NCBI GenBank assembly: GCA_910591455.2
Contig: OU342804.1
Location: forward strand, 2,547,218 to 2,611,217
From: Pholis gunnellus
Taxonomy: Eukaryota; Chordata; Actinopteri; Perciformes; Pholidae
Direction of reading: 5' to 3'
Length of the DNA stretch: 64,000 bases
Both the position numbers and the translations under genes were made by a program. This document shows positions 1-11,321 of the stretch, in pieces (the first letter of the stretch is position 1; every line of letters starts with the position of its first letter). Below the pieces are notes generated by a model. It was not told where the DNA came from and did no database searches. It worked only from the letters and a program-made list of their open reading frames with translations.

Positions 1-1103
1 TCATACCCATACTCCAGAGAGTTTAAATCTCTAACTACATGGTCTATTTGAATAATTTAAATGGCATAATAACACAAATAAATGTGAGCTTTTGTTAACA
101 TGTGTACATATGATTGTATATGTTACTGGTAAATGCTGGACGAATGTTACCTACAGCTCAAATTGAAAACGTTCAGGTTTGCCTTTTTTTCCGCCTAATA
201 AGCACTTTTATTGATTTGAAATGATGCACACGAAGGCCTAAACTCTCCCAAATCATATCACAACACGTCAGCAGTCCTTTTAAAAAAGAATTGGCTTTGA
301 TAGAGTGAAGTATGCCTGAGAGGAGCACATATATCTGTTTTATTGTACTTTTATATACTATACAACTATATATTTCACTTCTTTTATCACTAATAGTGTT
401 CAATCTATCTAATACAGCAGTTTGGCATCATTTTGAGAGCCTGGGCTAGATAAAAACCTGTAAAACATGGCTCATTTTCGTCAGAATTTCAGTTTTACGT
501 GATGTAATTGAACGTCACACAGCCTGTGATTGGCCGATTTGCACATTTTCGTACAGATCTGAACCCGGAAGAGTGTGGGCAGTGTAGTGATACTTTCTTT
601 GAGTTGTTTGACAGAATCTTAAGCCAATAAAATAATCAAAAACCTTGATTCGCCCCCATGGGTCAAACCCATTGGCCAAAACTGAAATTATTACTCATTC
701 GTCATAGATGCTCGTAGAGACTCCGTCTTTTTGAAGGACTAAGGACAGAGAGCAGCTGCACATGAGGAAACGGATTAAAATTTTTTCGGGCCGATTTTCT
801 TCCAGAAAAACATCTAAAAAGGTACGAAGCATCTCAATATTTATGATCATGGCCTGTGTGATGATCCGAGGTAACTTTTTAATGGTGAGAAGTAGAAGAA
901 TTCGGAAGCTATAGTTCGATGCAGTGTGTTCTGCTCGTCCTCCTGGATATGCAGTGTAGATGATGATCGCACCTGGGATTGATAACAGTGAACATTGCTC
1001 GCCTTCTCTTGGCAAGAAATAGGTGAAATTGTGGTAGTACTTGTAGTATCTTGAAGTATTTTGTCTATATATATATGTTTTTGAGTGATTAAATATGTTA
1101 CAT
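1..1103. other. AT-rich noncoding DNA, no gene recognised
   Basis: No ORF here has a recognisable domain, and the short open frames read as chance. From about 420 onward the texture (conserved-looking 20-40 bp phrases, the CCCATGGG-type inverted word near 655) suggests an old dispersed repeat, but I cannot name it. A minus-strand open frame at 695-1015 has no recognisable motif. Confidence 0.5.
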
Positions 1104-1138
1104 GGTCCATTTTATCAGAAATTCTGATAAAATGGACC
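1104..1138. repeat. perfect 35-bp palindrome (17-1-17)
   Basis: The arm GGTCCATTTTATCAGAA is followed by one A and then by its exact reverse complement. There are no mismatches in 17 bp. It lies in AT-rich sequence with no obvious element around it. It could be the tip of a fold-back element, the joined ends of a MITE, or a cruciform-forming site. Confidence 0.95.
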
Positions 1139-2308
1139 TACTATTGGGGGGCTCTTGGGTGCTTCTTCTCCTCTGTGGTCTTCTTCTCCTCTGTTTGAGA
1201 AACTTTTGAACACAACAATACGTTCCAGGTGTATATTGGCTCATTCAGGGAAAAACAAGATCCAAGTATTTGTGCTGCATAGTTATTATCACTCCCATAA
1301 AAATAATAAAAATAAAAAAGAGCTACCGTACTCGTTTCACAAATCACATTTTTTTTATTTGGAGCGTTAATAGCTCTCTCATGTCCTTTTCTGTTCCTTC
1401 AGTAACAAACCATGTATAATCCTCTGGTGGTGTTATTTCTTTCGGCCGCATTCCAAGACAACCTGGCGGCGCAACAGATCTATAATTGGTATTGGAGCAG
1501 TGCCGATTAGGCATTAGGTGTTTTTCTTTAAATTTTGTACTTAATTTGTTTCTGTTCAAAAGGGAACCTCACTGATTTTACACATTGCCTATTATTGCAA
1601 ATGTGATACAAGTTGTATAAAGCATTTCGCGGCTCCAGAGGGAGTTGCTCAGAATCTGATCAATTGTTTCAAGTGATCATTTGAGTCAGAGGCGGTCAGT
1701 AGCAAAGCCAACCAGTTTGAAAATTGAAAAAAATCTGAGGCTAACTAGGTTTGAGGCTACATTAGCCGCTAGTAGCAAAACACCCAAATCTCCGACCCGA
1801 ATTGTTGTTGACCGAGTTGCATTGTGGGTAATTGAGGGTTTGACAAGGAAGAAGAATGTGTGGAATAAAAGTTGTGATATCTCTGGTTCCGCTGCATCAG
1901 TTTTGATCAATGCAAGTAGCAAGGAGCTAAATGGAAAGCACCCTCAGAATAGACTCTCTGAAAGGATGCAGATTGTGCGCTTGATGCCCCTTGTTGATTT
2001 AATGAATTGTGGAATTGGACAGCCCTAAGGCATTCTGGGTCTTAATGTTACTCTCATGTAGATTCCTACAAGTGAATTCAGACATTCTTGCAACTTATTT
2101 CTACTACTCCCCCTTTCCTTTCTCAGTACCCCACCTTCCTTATCCTCGACTCTTTGCTACTCTTATTTCTCTGTCCCTCCTGTACGCACAGTTCCTCTGC
2201 CCTCCTCCTGCCTCCACTTTCCACATCCTCCACCCAGCTCCACATGCCTCCGTGACTTCCGGCATCTAGCCCAAAAAGGATTTAGGTTCATTATGCGGGA
2301 CACTGTAT
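1139..2308. other. noncoding DNA; pyrimidine-rich tract 2095-2260
   Basis: I see no gene. A plus-strand frame at 1681-2028 and its antisense shadow have no recognisable domain. The stretch 2095-2260 is strongly C/T-rich on the plus strand. Confidence 0.5.
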
Positions 2309-2431
2309 GGGGGGGGGGGGGGGGGAGGGAGAAGGAGCGATAAAAAGGGGGAGGATTGAGAGAGAGCTTAACAGCATCTGTTGGCCTCTAAAGTAAAGCA
2401 GCCAGCTTGACACACACACACACACACACAC
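2309..2431. repeat. poly-G (17) and (AC)n microsatellites
   Basis: There is an uninterrupted run of 17 G at 2309-2325, followed by purine-rich sequence, and then an (AC)11 tract at about 2410-2431. Confidence 0.95.
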
Positions 2432-2719
2432 TGGCATATTTTAGGACAGCAAAATTTGTTTTATTTAATATTTCTGCTGATTAACAAAACTCGCACACAT
2501 GTTGGGCCTTTTTGGAGATCTGCCTATCTCAGTGTGCATGAATGTGTAGGTGTGAGCTTGCATGTGTCTAGTCATGCATGCAGGTGAGTGTGTGTTTGTA
2601 TGCACGTGTACACCTGTGTGTGTCAAGTGTTTGCGAACGCTGAAGGGGACTGAGTGTTTTCTGACGCCTGTCTAGCTACGCCTGTCTCACTGGGCCATGG
2701 AAGTGTCATCTGCCCAGGC

Positions 2720-2858
2720 CTCAGCGCTCACACACACACCTACACACACACTCACACATGCACACATTTTCTCTCTCACATCAGCGAGGAACAGAGACAG
2801 CCAAGAGCTTGCTGTCATTTCATCACACTGTGCAGGTCCGGCAATGCACGTGTGTGTG

Positions 2859-2894
<36 letters not shown>
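2720..2894. repeat. CA-rich and (GA)15 microsatellites
   Basis: Imperfect CACA stretches lie at about 2728-2764. A clean (GA)15 tract follows a short GT stretch at 2865-2894. Open frames across it on both strands are low-complexity artefacts. Confidence 0.9.
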
Positions 2895-2897
<3 letters not shown>

Positions 2898-3772
2898 AGA
2901 GAGCAAGAGCATAATATTGCCACAAAACAGCAAGTGGACTTTAAACTTCAGGTAGCACCAAATAGGTTTAGAGAAATTTCTCCTTTATGAAATCCGTTAA
3001 TAGCATCACAGCGATCGGAAACACAGACATCAGCGGCCGAGCCCCCTAAATCATATTCCTCTTGTTTAGTTGCTGTCTTTGAATTTATCTTCATAACAAT
3101 TAGGCTTTGTGAAAATGCTTGGAAAATTACTGCATTGCGTAATTTCCGGCAAAAAGCCTCTTTGTGCCGCCACCATTTCTACTCATTATACCACCAGACC
3201 CAGCTTTTTCTAATGGAAAACCCAATTAGCTTGTACACGGCAAGAATGCTAATGTGATCACAAAATTCTTGAGTGCTTAACGGCGTGCATTTATGTGGTG
3301 GTTGGCTGCACAATTCATTTGGCAACCATCAAGGAGTAATTTGAGAATAGGTAAGAAAGACTGCAGGCTTATTAGAGAAAATGTACCTGTTTATAGGCTC
3401 CGAATTGCCCTGATTGTGGAAACCACTCACTTTATTTGGTCGGGAGCTTTTGTAAAGCCTCTGTGTTTGACAAAATAGCGGTTGAAAACAATGCGTGGAA
3501 CTAGTTTTTGCGAGAGAGGCATGTAAAGTTAAATAAATACTTACATGTGCAGTACGTCATATTCAGTTGAACTGAATTGTGTGTAAAAGGAGGCCGTCGG
3601 ATAAATTACGATTGAAATTTAAGTGGAAATTGATATGTATACACATTTTGGGAGCAACCTGTTACAGTCGCTTTTACAGCTATGAGTTACATGATACATT
3701 TTACATAACTCACAACTGTAAAACAAGATGGTGAACAACAACATTCTGACTGGTTCATGCAGAAATAATCAG
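2895..3772. promoter_or_regulatory. candidate conserved noncoding block (3030-3450)
   Basis: This AT-rich stretch contains many TAAT/ATTA words (CCCAATTAGC near 3220, ACAATTAGGC near 3097, AGTAATTTGAG near 3333). It has no repeat signature and no usable reading frame. That texture is typical of vertebrate developmental enhancers, but I infer it from base pattern only, without an alignment. Confidence 0.3.
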
Positions 3773-4440
3773 CATTGTGGTCGAAACCACCTAAACCGAG
3801 ACCAAGTCAAGACCAAGACCAGAGTGTATCAAGTCCAAGACAAGCCCTAGGTATTGGGAGGTCGAGACCAAGTCAAGACCAAAACCAACACATAAGAGTT
3901 TGAGATCATGTCAAGATCAAAACCAAGACATGAGGCACGACACACTTATGATAAATGTGGGACATGCAAACCATAAAGGCAGTCCTTAAACAGGATGGAC
4001 AGAAGTGCAATAGATGTCACGTGTAAAGAATGAACAACATAACAGAGTTACAACACATTCAATGTATATGACAGAACCACGGCAAGAGGCCAGACCAGGG
4101 TCCAGGTATAACCAGGATCCACGGAAGCCTGCGAGGCAAGAAAGCACAGAGACTCCCGGTGAAGAAGCAAAGTCAGTAATGTGCGTGAATGGTATCGGTA
4201 ATATAGAATAGTAATGTGAGTAATAGTAAAAATAATATTAGCAGTGGGAGTCAGCAGGGCCATGGCGGGAGGAAGGACCAGGGTCCAGATAGAACCACGA
4301 TCCAAGGATCATTCACCTCTTTTATATAGGAATTATGATAAAATGATGATGTTAACACATAAATCACACGACGCACAGACAGTTGCCGGTGTGGTCTTAA
4401 CTGGTCTTGAACAAGACCAATCTTGAGTACTGTACTGCCA
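3773..4440. repeat. GACCAAG-rich dispersed repeat, hAT/MITE-like
   Basis: The left part (3780-3930) is a degenerate series of GACCAAGTCAAGACCAA-type words. The right end (4393-4423) carries the inverted form GGTCTTAACTGGTCTTG, giving the unit fold-back ends. Inside, a ~29-bp phrase starting GACCAGGGTCCAG occurs twice, at 4093-4121 and 4275-4303, with a few differences. I recognise GACCAAG-type ends from fish DNA transposon relatives, but I did not find target-site duplications. Confidence 0.55.
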
Positions 4441-5729
4441 ATACCATATTAATCTTGGGTACTGATGAAAGCATACGATGTGTAGTTTAGTGGGCAGATC
4501 TATATGCTGTAGCCCAACCTTACATTGCAAAAGCAGTCTGACACGTTAATGCCCCCCCCCCTCAGTATCCCCGTCAGCTGGGTGGCTAGCAAGCATCAGA
4601 AGTAACCTGCTTCCCGCCTTGCACTGGTTGCCACGGTAGCAGCTGACATACATTTCTATTCACAAGAATAAATGGGAGATGGAGGTTTGAGGAAAGAGGG
4701 TGATATGGGCATGAGAAGACAATGGCCTTTGTTTCCCATCATCTCCCCTTGTCGAGTAAACCTTAGCCTGGGGAAAGGTTAAGGTAGAGTGAGGTAGAGA
4801 ATAAGGAAGAGAGGGAGTGCTGATGTATGCCAATGAATCTGATTTCTAATTATCGGACATATGACAAGAAGCATGTGATGGCCCTCGCCTCCCCAACCTT
4901 CTTCCATCAATCATTACCCCTTTGCATCACCCTGTAAGCTGTCCATCCCACTCCTTTTCTTTCCTCTTCTTTTTTATTTCCTCTCCTATCATACCCACTC
5001 GTCTTCTTCTTTCTATCTCTTTCCCTGTTTTCTCTTGTCTCTTCCCTTCCTCTCCCTTGCGTCCCACCGTCTCTCCCGCCATACATACATCCAGAAGCTT
5101 TCTGTTAGCTACACAGGAAGTGAACAGAGCGTTAACCTACAAGGCTGATGCCAGCTACCTTGCATTGTGCTAATAACAGCGGAGCAACAAGGAATGCATA
5201 CATGTCATGTACCAGGCTGCCGTGCTGTCAGCTCACAGCCAGAGCAGTAGACAGACAAGTGCAAGAGAACAAGACACTGCTAATTCTCCCTCACTCTCAA
5301 GACACATTCGAAGACAAGTGGACAGACGAGGCTGTTTTTGCAAACGAGGCAGATGATATTTGTTTCAGAAGAGTCCGGGTTGAGAGGAGACATAAGCAGG
5401 GTGGGTGCGAGGTCAGTGAGGCAAGTCATAACCTGCAACGTTTATATTTATGGCTTGCTCGGAATAAATAGAAACTAAATATGAGGTTAGCATAGCAGGG
5501 ATCGCACAAAAAGGGGAGTTATAGAAAGCAATGGCTCCAACGAATTCCAGGAAAAATATGTCACTGTAGATAAAACTAAGTGGTACTTGATCGTTTTTTT
5601 GATGTCTCTAAGTCTAGGCTCTTTTAATTGGAGACACGTCAAAGTCAGGTCGAAACTCCTTTTATACCAGTGTAGTCGTTGAGAAAACTTTAAAAAGTAA
5701 AGCAAACAACTGCAAAGCCTTTGTAAATG
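4441..5729. other. noncoding DNA, no gene recognised
   Basis: The block contains a C-rich run at about 4552-4562, and 4930-5090 is a CT-rich stretch with chance open frames. I see nothing coding or repetitive that I can name. Confidence 0.5.
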
Positions 5730-7584
5730 TACTTAACTAAGGGCTAATGTGTTGTGTCAATTTAGGAAAAGAAGTTCACTCAAAGTGCTATCTTAAGTTT
5801 GTCAAATTTAATGTTACTATTCAGACCGACCTATGTATTTAAGTTAAGAATACTTCAAATATTGCATTTGATATCAACATCAATATCTACTTGTGTTTTT
5901 AAGTTAAAATTAGTTAGAAGATAAAATTAACTGAATTGCATGTTCTTATAGATTGAAAACATACATCAACAGCACTGCACATTTTTTGTTGAGATAACCT
6001 TACTTTAAACTTAAAATGTTTTATTACTCAATTTCTCTGCACATTAGTTGAGTATACTGAAAAATATTTAGCAAGGTTCCCTTCATTGTTAAACAATACA
6101 AAATGTACAGTTTGGTTTGGAGGAGTCAAAACCTAAAGAAAACAAAAACATCTTAACGATTAAACATTTACTTGTAAAAGAATATTAATAGCCGTCAATT
6201 TCAGGTGGCAACACTTGAATAGTAAACTGAAGAGGGTCAATTAACATCCTTCAAATCTCTATTTCCAGTACACCATTTTAAATCCAATGACACTGATTAA
6301 AGTTCTGTTGTGTAAATGCTCAGTCAAAAGCAAACAACTGCAATCTGTCTGTAAGACTCTATGTGGCAGTAACAATAAACAAAAAAAACATTAAATGATA
6401 AAATACCTTAAGTGCAGTAGTGGATTTCGTTAAGAAAGTGGGGAGTTTGGGGGATTTACAGACAATTATAAACTAATCATTAACTATTGGTTCACTCCCA
6501 GTTGGTTTCCTAGTAACTAATCATTATCTACAAATTCCTGATTCATTCCTCACTCTATCTTTTGTAAGTACATACCATATAGTAAAGTGGTTTCATATAT
6601 ATTGTGTACAACTGTATCCTAATCCTAGATGAACTGGCCATCAGGAAAAATAATCCAAAACAGTATGTGGGCTGCCTGACCATTACTGCATCCAATCATA
6701 TTAATTCATCTTTTTTTTGTTTAATGCACATGAACAGCACTCTATGCAACCAAGTGAAAACTGTAGTATCTTAACAAGAACTGCTAATTAAGATGCCAAA
6801 ACAACCACTTACCAAGTTACGCTTCCTTGAGCAAACACAAAAGCTGGTAACAATATTATTTTATCTTTATGGCCACTGTACACTATCAACATTGAGACAG
6901 TTCTTCAAATAATGTTCAGATATTGCTTTTTTGCTTATACAATGAATGACCGTGATCAGGAACAACTGTATCGTGTCCTCTGTACCAAGACGACAACTGA
7001 AAACTGTACATTGGCTTTTAAAATCACTTTATTGACCAACTAGGTCAACTCATACCATCGGCATTTGGTCAAGTCAGCGACATTTCAGTCCCTAATGAAA
7101 ATCCAGCCAAGACCATAAGCTTGTTAACATGGCAGGTGTTAGGAACGAAAAGGAGCGTGTTTGAGTTATTATCATATAAGAAAACTAAACTTTTGAAATC
7201 AATGTTATTATTAATGTCAGTAAGATTATTAACGATTATTAATAATAACGGTGCACCACCCTGCGAACAGGGACCAATAACCAAACTATAAACTAAGATT
7301 CACAATTAGTATTCACTCACAATGTCAATAGTCAAAGTACAGTCAGTTCTGGGCCGACTCTGGCTGTCTTCCGCCAGTGTCGGCTGACTGAAGGACAGAT
7401 TATCTGTGTATATGCCAGAATTGGCCCAGAGGTGGACGTAGCATTACGATATTTTGGTAGTAAAGCTATTACTGGGCCAAAGGTTGTTACATAGGTCTTG
7501 GCCCAATACCATGTTGTTAGTGTTTGGCCCACAACACCGACTGAATGCAACTTGCTGTGAAGTATAAATGTCGTTGCTGAAAGA
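5730..7584. other. very AT-rich noncoding DNA, probably decayed repeats
   Basis: There are no recognisable proteins or RNA genes. Phrases such as TTTAAGTTAAAATTAGTTAG near 5900 resemble decayed MITE sequence. Several GGCCCA words at 7350-7530 may be part of the unit that continues into the minus-strand ORFs at 7585-8167. Confidence 0.45.
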
Positions 7585-8167
7585 TCACGAGTTTGGTGTT
7601 GGCTCACCTACACTATAAGTGAATCTAGGTGCAGTGTTATTCACGACATTTAAGTGTTGCAACTTCTTACCTAACTCATTGTGCATGGTTCTGAGCTGGT
7701 CTATGCTCTGACTGGTGGTGTGTGTCTCGGTGTGGTGTGGTGTAGCATGTACTGGGGTGGTTGTGGGTGAAAGAGTAGTGTAATGTATAGTGCTGGGATG
7801 TAGTGTGTCTGAGTGAACCTGTGCAAATGTGATATGCTCCTCTGCCTTAGTTGATGCTGTGTTGGTGAGTGTGTCCTGTATTTGTGTTGCATCGGTTGCA
7901 GTGTTGCACTGAATCACAGTTTTCAATAATCCTACGTACCAAGTCGTTTAACATTAGCAGCTGAGTCACACCTTCATCTTCAGAGTCCAATATGGTATCT
8001 GACTGCATAAAGTTAATAATGAAGTCCACACAACATTCCTCATTAGTAGACTCCAAATCTTCACTTTGTCTGTCAGTTGCGATGTCTCTTGCAAGCTGGT
8101 AGGCTTCGCTGCCCGCAAGATTATACAACTTCTTTTTGATGCTCCAAACGAGTTTCTTACGTGTCAC
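7585..8167 (-). pseudogene. unidentified minus-strand ORF pair, possibly retroelement gag-like
   Basis: Two overlapping minus-strand frames are open. The first (8167 to 7847) encodes a basic N-terminal stretch (KKLVWSIKKKLYNLAGSEAY), then an acidic, leucine-rich helical-looking segment with CCVDFIINFM and LLMLNDLVRRIIEN. The second (about 7926 to 7585, another frame) continues as a Thr/His/Ser-rich linker followed by a short coiled segment (IDQLRTMHNELGKKLQHLN). A frameshift between them is likely. Neither frame begins with ATG: the first opens at a GTG exactly at the edge of the LTR-like unit at 8162, so the 5' part looks cut off by that insertion. Small acidic helical modules of this kind occur in uncharacterised fish gag-like proteins, from memory. 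It could also be chance coding. Confidence 0.35.
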
Positions 8168-8588
8168 GATTAGGCTTTGCCTCTGTGTTCTGTGTGTCTT
8201 TGTGTTACTCCACCCTCCTCACGCTACCTGTCAGTCACTCCCTCAGCCTAATTCCCTTCACCTGCCTCTGATCACTAATCAGGCACTTCCCCCTCATCAG
8301 CACAACTCCTCTCACCTGTTCTTCCCTCTTCATAAACTCCTGCCCCTCAGTCACTCCTTGCCAGATCCTTGTCATATCTACCCGCCCGTTCGGCTTGTCC
8401 TGTTCTCGGTTTCTCCGTCTGTCTTCCCTGCCTCATCCTGATGGATTCCCCCCCTCGTCCTTTGTCTCGTCCATGGATTCCCCATTGTGTCCTGTAATTC
8501 TGCTGTTGGATTAAATTGTTCATTAAATTACCTTCTTCACGCTACTCTGCCTGGTCTGCGTTTGAGTCCTCCATCATGCCCCGTGACA
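8162..8588 (+). mobile_element. LTR-like unit with TGTCACG...CGTGACA ends
   Basis: The 427-bp unit starts TGTCACG and ends with the exact reverse complement CGTGACA, as LTRs with TG...CA ends do. The interior is CT-rich on the plus strand, with a TATA-like CATAAA near 8332 and ATTAAA polyadenylation-like words near 8511 and 8524. The same start style (TGTCATG) and CT-rich composition recur in the unit at 43681. No second LTR was found downstream, so this is a solo or truncated copy. It lies directly against the minus-strand ORFs at 7585-8167, in the opposite orientation. Confidence 0.6.
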
Positions 8589-9061
8589 GAAGGATCTGGC
8601 CAGAAGTGGACTCAGCAGACCACCATTTTGAGTGGTATGAACAATTTATGGGTTACCGCCTTTTCCAGAAGGCAGACCCGGACGTGTTGGCCTAAGCGGA
8701 CCAACGCTTTGAGCGCTTCTCCGCTGAGTGGTACGAACAGTTTTCGGGAACCTGCCAGGCCTTTGGAGGGCCTCGGAGCGTCCAGAAGGCAAACCGTGAC
8801 CTGATGGGCTGCCCTGTCCTCCCTCGTAGGAGGCAGAGGAAGGGTCAGACTCCCGTTCCCGCTGGGCCGCAGCGATCCCCCGTTCCCGAGCCCCAGTCTT
8901 CCCGGTCCGGCTCCCCCGAGCTCCAGTCGGAGCCCCAGCCCTGTTCTTCCGAGCCCCAGCCTGTCCAGCCCCTTGCAATATTTGCACTGCATCCAAATCC
9001 TATGAATCAAGGAAGAGATAAGACAATTGCAATAATGTGCATAATTCTCAAAAGTGCCTGA
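8576..9061 (+). pseudogene. decayed retroelement ORF with repeated EWYEQF motif
   Basis: An ATG at 8576-8578, inside the last bases of the LTR-like unit, opens a frame running to 9061 with one in-frame TAA at 8693-8695. The product begins MPRDRRIWPEVDSADHHFE and contains EWYEQFMGYRLFQK, then after the stop AEWYEQFSGTCQAF. The EWYEQF motif is thus duplicated about 30 residues apart. A Pro/Gln/Ser-rich tail with VPEPQSS and SSEPQPVQP follows. The similarity to recalled fish repeat ORFs seems to end near 8975. Its position immediately after an LTR-like unit suggests the first ORF of an LTR-type or composite element. I cannot name the function, and the stop codon makes this copy non-functional as one protein. 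Confidence 0.5.
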
Positions 9062-10047
9062 AAATCTAAGATCTCTCAGACCATTTAAAAACGTGTTTGG
9101 GAATCATGCACATCCCTATATTTTCCAAATTGCACTAAGATGTTTATTTTTTTACTGAAACCGAAAAGGGAGTTTGCCTTGATTTATTACATTAAATGTA
9201 CACTGACAACTGATAATTTAAAAAGATGAATTCAGTTAACATCTAACCATGTTTACTTAAACTCTGTAAAAAAATGTTTTATATCATAATAAACATAATT
9301 TCAGTAATGATTTAATGCAGCACTCTCCACAAGCTTGACAAACAATGCAATGAGTGATGGTGGGAAGGGGGTGACCATAAAAACTAACACACCGTTCATC
9401 CCCCCTTTGTATTTTAAAATATTATTTATGCAACTAATAAAGTTTTGTCTCTTATCACAAGGGAAGGAAAAACAGGTTAAGGAGTCTTACTGGTAACAAA
9501 AAGAAATGGTGTGCAAAAAGAACAGCATGTTGCTTTATGTCTTCTTCATTACCTGCTTGGTCGTCAATGTTATGTACTCAAAGTAAACTAGCAGGCTAAA
9601 GCCATTGAGTTCCAACGTCACCAAGACGAACTGACGTCGAAGCACTTTGCAGCAATACGTTAGCTAGCTAAGAAATACCGCCCTACGCTGCTTACAGCGA
9701 TATAAAGTTGTGCATACACAGTAGTAACGTTAGCTTTAGTACAGACGCTAACTTTAATATGTGCAAATTCCTTCGACCATGCAAAACCTAAAGCTGCGGG
9801 TCGTATCGTTGACTTGCACATGACGCTATGGAAACGTGAAAAGTAGGGTGGGGTCCGTCACTTTGTAAACTTTTTAATGTGAACTATTGCATTAAAAAAA
9901 TAATAGGTTCACTGACTCACCAGTTAGCTAACGTGCTCAAGAACATAAGAGCCTGGCCTGGTTAATTTGTGGTTGAGCAGTTGTGGACCGCCGTGGACTT
10001 GAAATCCGTTACCGAAGGCGAAGTACACATGCGCAGTCGTAGCCATT
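9062..10047. other. AT-rich noncoding DNA, no gene recognised
   Basis: There is no recognisable coding, RNA or named repeat. A word close to ACATGCGCAGT..AGCCAT occurs at about 10028-10047, just before a T run, and again near 10313-10329. Confidence 0.5.
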
Positions 10048-10735
10048 TTTTTTTTTTAAATCTCTCTTTAATGTCTCTTTATTGGACATTGTGAACAGAC
10101 AGACATTCAGCAGATCATGAACATTCTTACACAAGTAAGCTTCAGGTATAAAAAGTAGATGTCAATCAAATGAAATCTGAAAAAAGGTATCTTAACATAA
10201 AATAAATGTATTTTAATCAGGGGCAACAGAAAATTATTTCAAATATAAGATTAAAATAGCGATGTCAGCCGTGCACACGCGCATATATATACTGTATACC
10301 TGACCTGTCTACCCATGCGCAGTAGCCATAGGTTCAGGTTACTTTTATTTGTACCTATAAGAAGACTTGGTTTGCAATAGGGGGCGAGGCATCCATCTCG
10401 ACACATTATAATCAACACAGACAACAAGACAAACATGATGAAAGTACAAAAGGCTACAATAAGTACACAAACGTTGCTTCTATAACATCTGTGCACTTTT
10501 GCTATAATTTGTTCACCTGAGTGATGGCTGCTACAACAAAGCTGTTTTTATACCACTTTGTTCTACACCGTGGGACTATATACCTCCGTCCAGAAGGAAG
10601 AAGCTGAAATTCCCTGTGCAAAGGGTGGGAGTCGTCCTTTATTAAAATGGAGCCAGTTATCCGTTGCAACTGTCTGGTGTACAGGTACAGCCTGGTAGAC
10701 CATTTCATAGTTACCTCAGCAGATGCCCAAACCAC
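10048..10735 (-). mobile_element. 5'-truncated LINE fragment (RT C-terminus)
   Basis: On the minus strand, 10735 to about 10505 encodes the C-terminal end typical of jockey/CR1/L2-type LINE polyproteins: HPLHREFQLLPSGRRYIVPR followed by CRTKWYKNSFVVAAI. The conserved LPSGRR and YKNSF words are visible. The fragment lacks the reverse transcriptase core, so it is strongly 5' truncated, as most LINE copies are. A run of 12 T at about 10048-10059 reads as a poly-A tail on the minus strand and may mark the 3' end. Whether the segment 10060-10500 is 3' UTR of the same copy is inferred. Confidence 0.6.
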
Positions 10736-10927
10736 TATTTAAAGTTTTCTCGACTTAACATTTTCAGTCGATTGCGCTACTTATTCATAAACTTGACATT
10801 TTGGGTTTGTCCATCCTTTTTCAAAGGTGTTTGTTGACTCAACTTTGAAAAGGTTTAACAATTTTGAAGTTGGGCTTTTTAGAGTGAAGTCTTAAGTCAT
10901 TCAAGAGAAGTAACGGTCTCGCCTTCA
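10736..10927. other. AT-rich spacer, MITE-like texture
   Basis: Words such as ACTCAACTTTGAAAAGG and CTTGACATTTTGGG resemble short AT-rich MITEs of fish. No paired ends were found. Confidence 0.3.
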
Positions 10928-11203
10928 TCTGTCCATCCAACCGTTCTCTTGCGGTTATGTGGAACCGTGTCGCAATCGAGTAGATATTCTTTCCAGTGTT
11001 CTGGGACTACCCTGGGGGTTCTAACCAGTTGAACGTGTCAAGTAAACCTCTAACATGAGGCGCCCGGGAAGCTTGCTGATCAGATGCCCGAGCCAAGTCT
11101 TTTGACTCTCTATTTTGAGCTCCCTACGGATGTCTGAGCTCCTCAGAGATACTATCTCTTAGAGATACTAAGACTGATCCCAGCCACCCAACAGAGAAAC
11201 AAC
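10928..11203 (-). mobile_element. RTE-like LINE 3' fragment
   Basis: The plus-strand phrases GCTTGCTGATCAGATGCCCG, ATGTCTGAGCTCCTCA and CCCAGCCACCC are diverged matches, from memory, to the ubiquitous fish LINE whose polyprotein ends in a WRDYISRLAWERLG / LLPPRPGPG-type tail. The coding strand is the minus strand. The copy is old: frames are broken and the upstream RT core is absent. Other pieces of the same family lie at 38201, 39100 and 49346. Confidence 0.6.
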
Positions 11204-11321
11204 TGAACATTTAAAATACAACCAAGTCCAAAATCAAGTTACAAGACATAAGAAAAGTCAAAATTACAATCTTGAAATGGTCTAGGCTGTGCCAATTAAA
11301 GTTAAAATCTCTTTGATGCAC

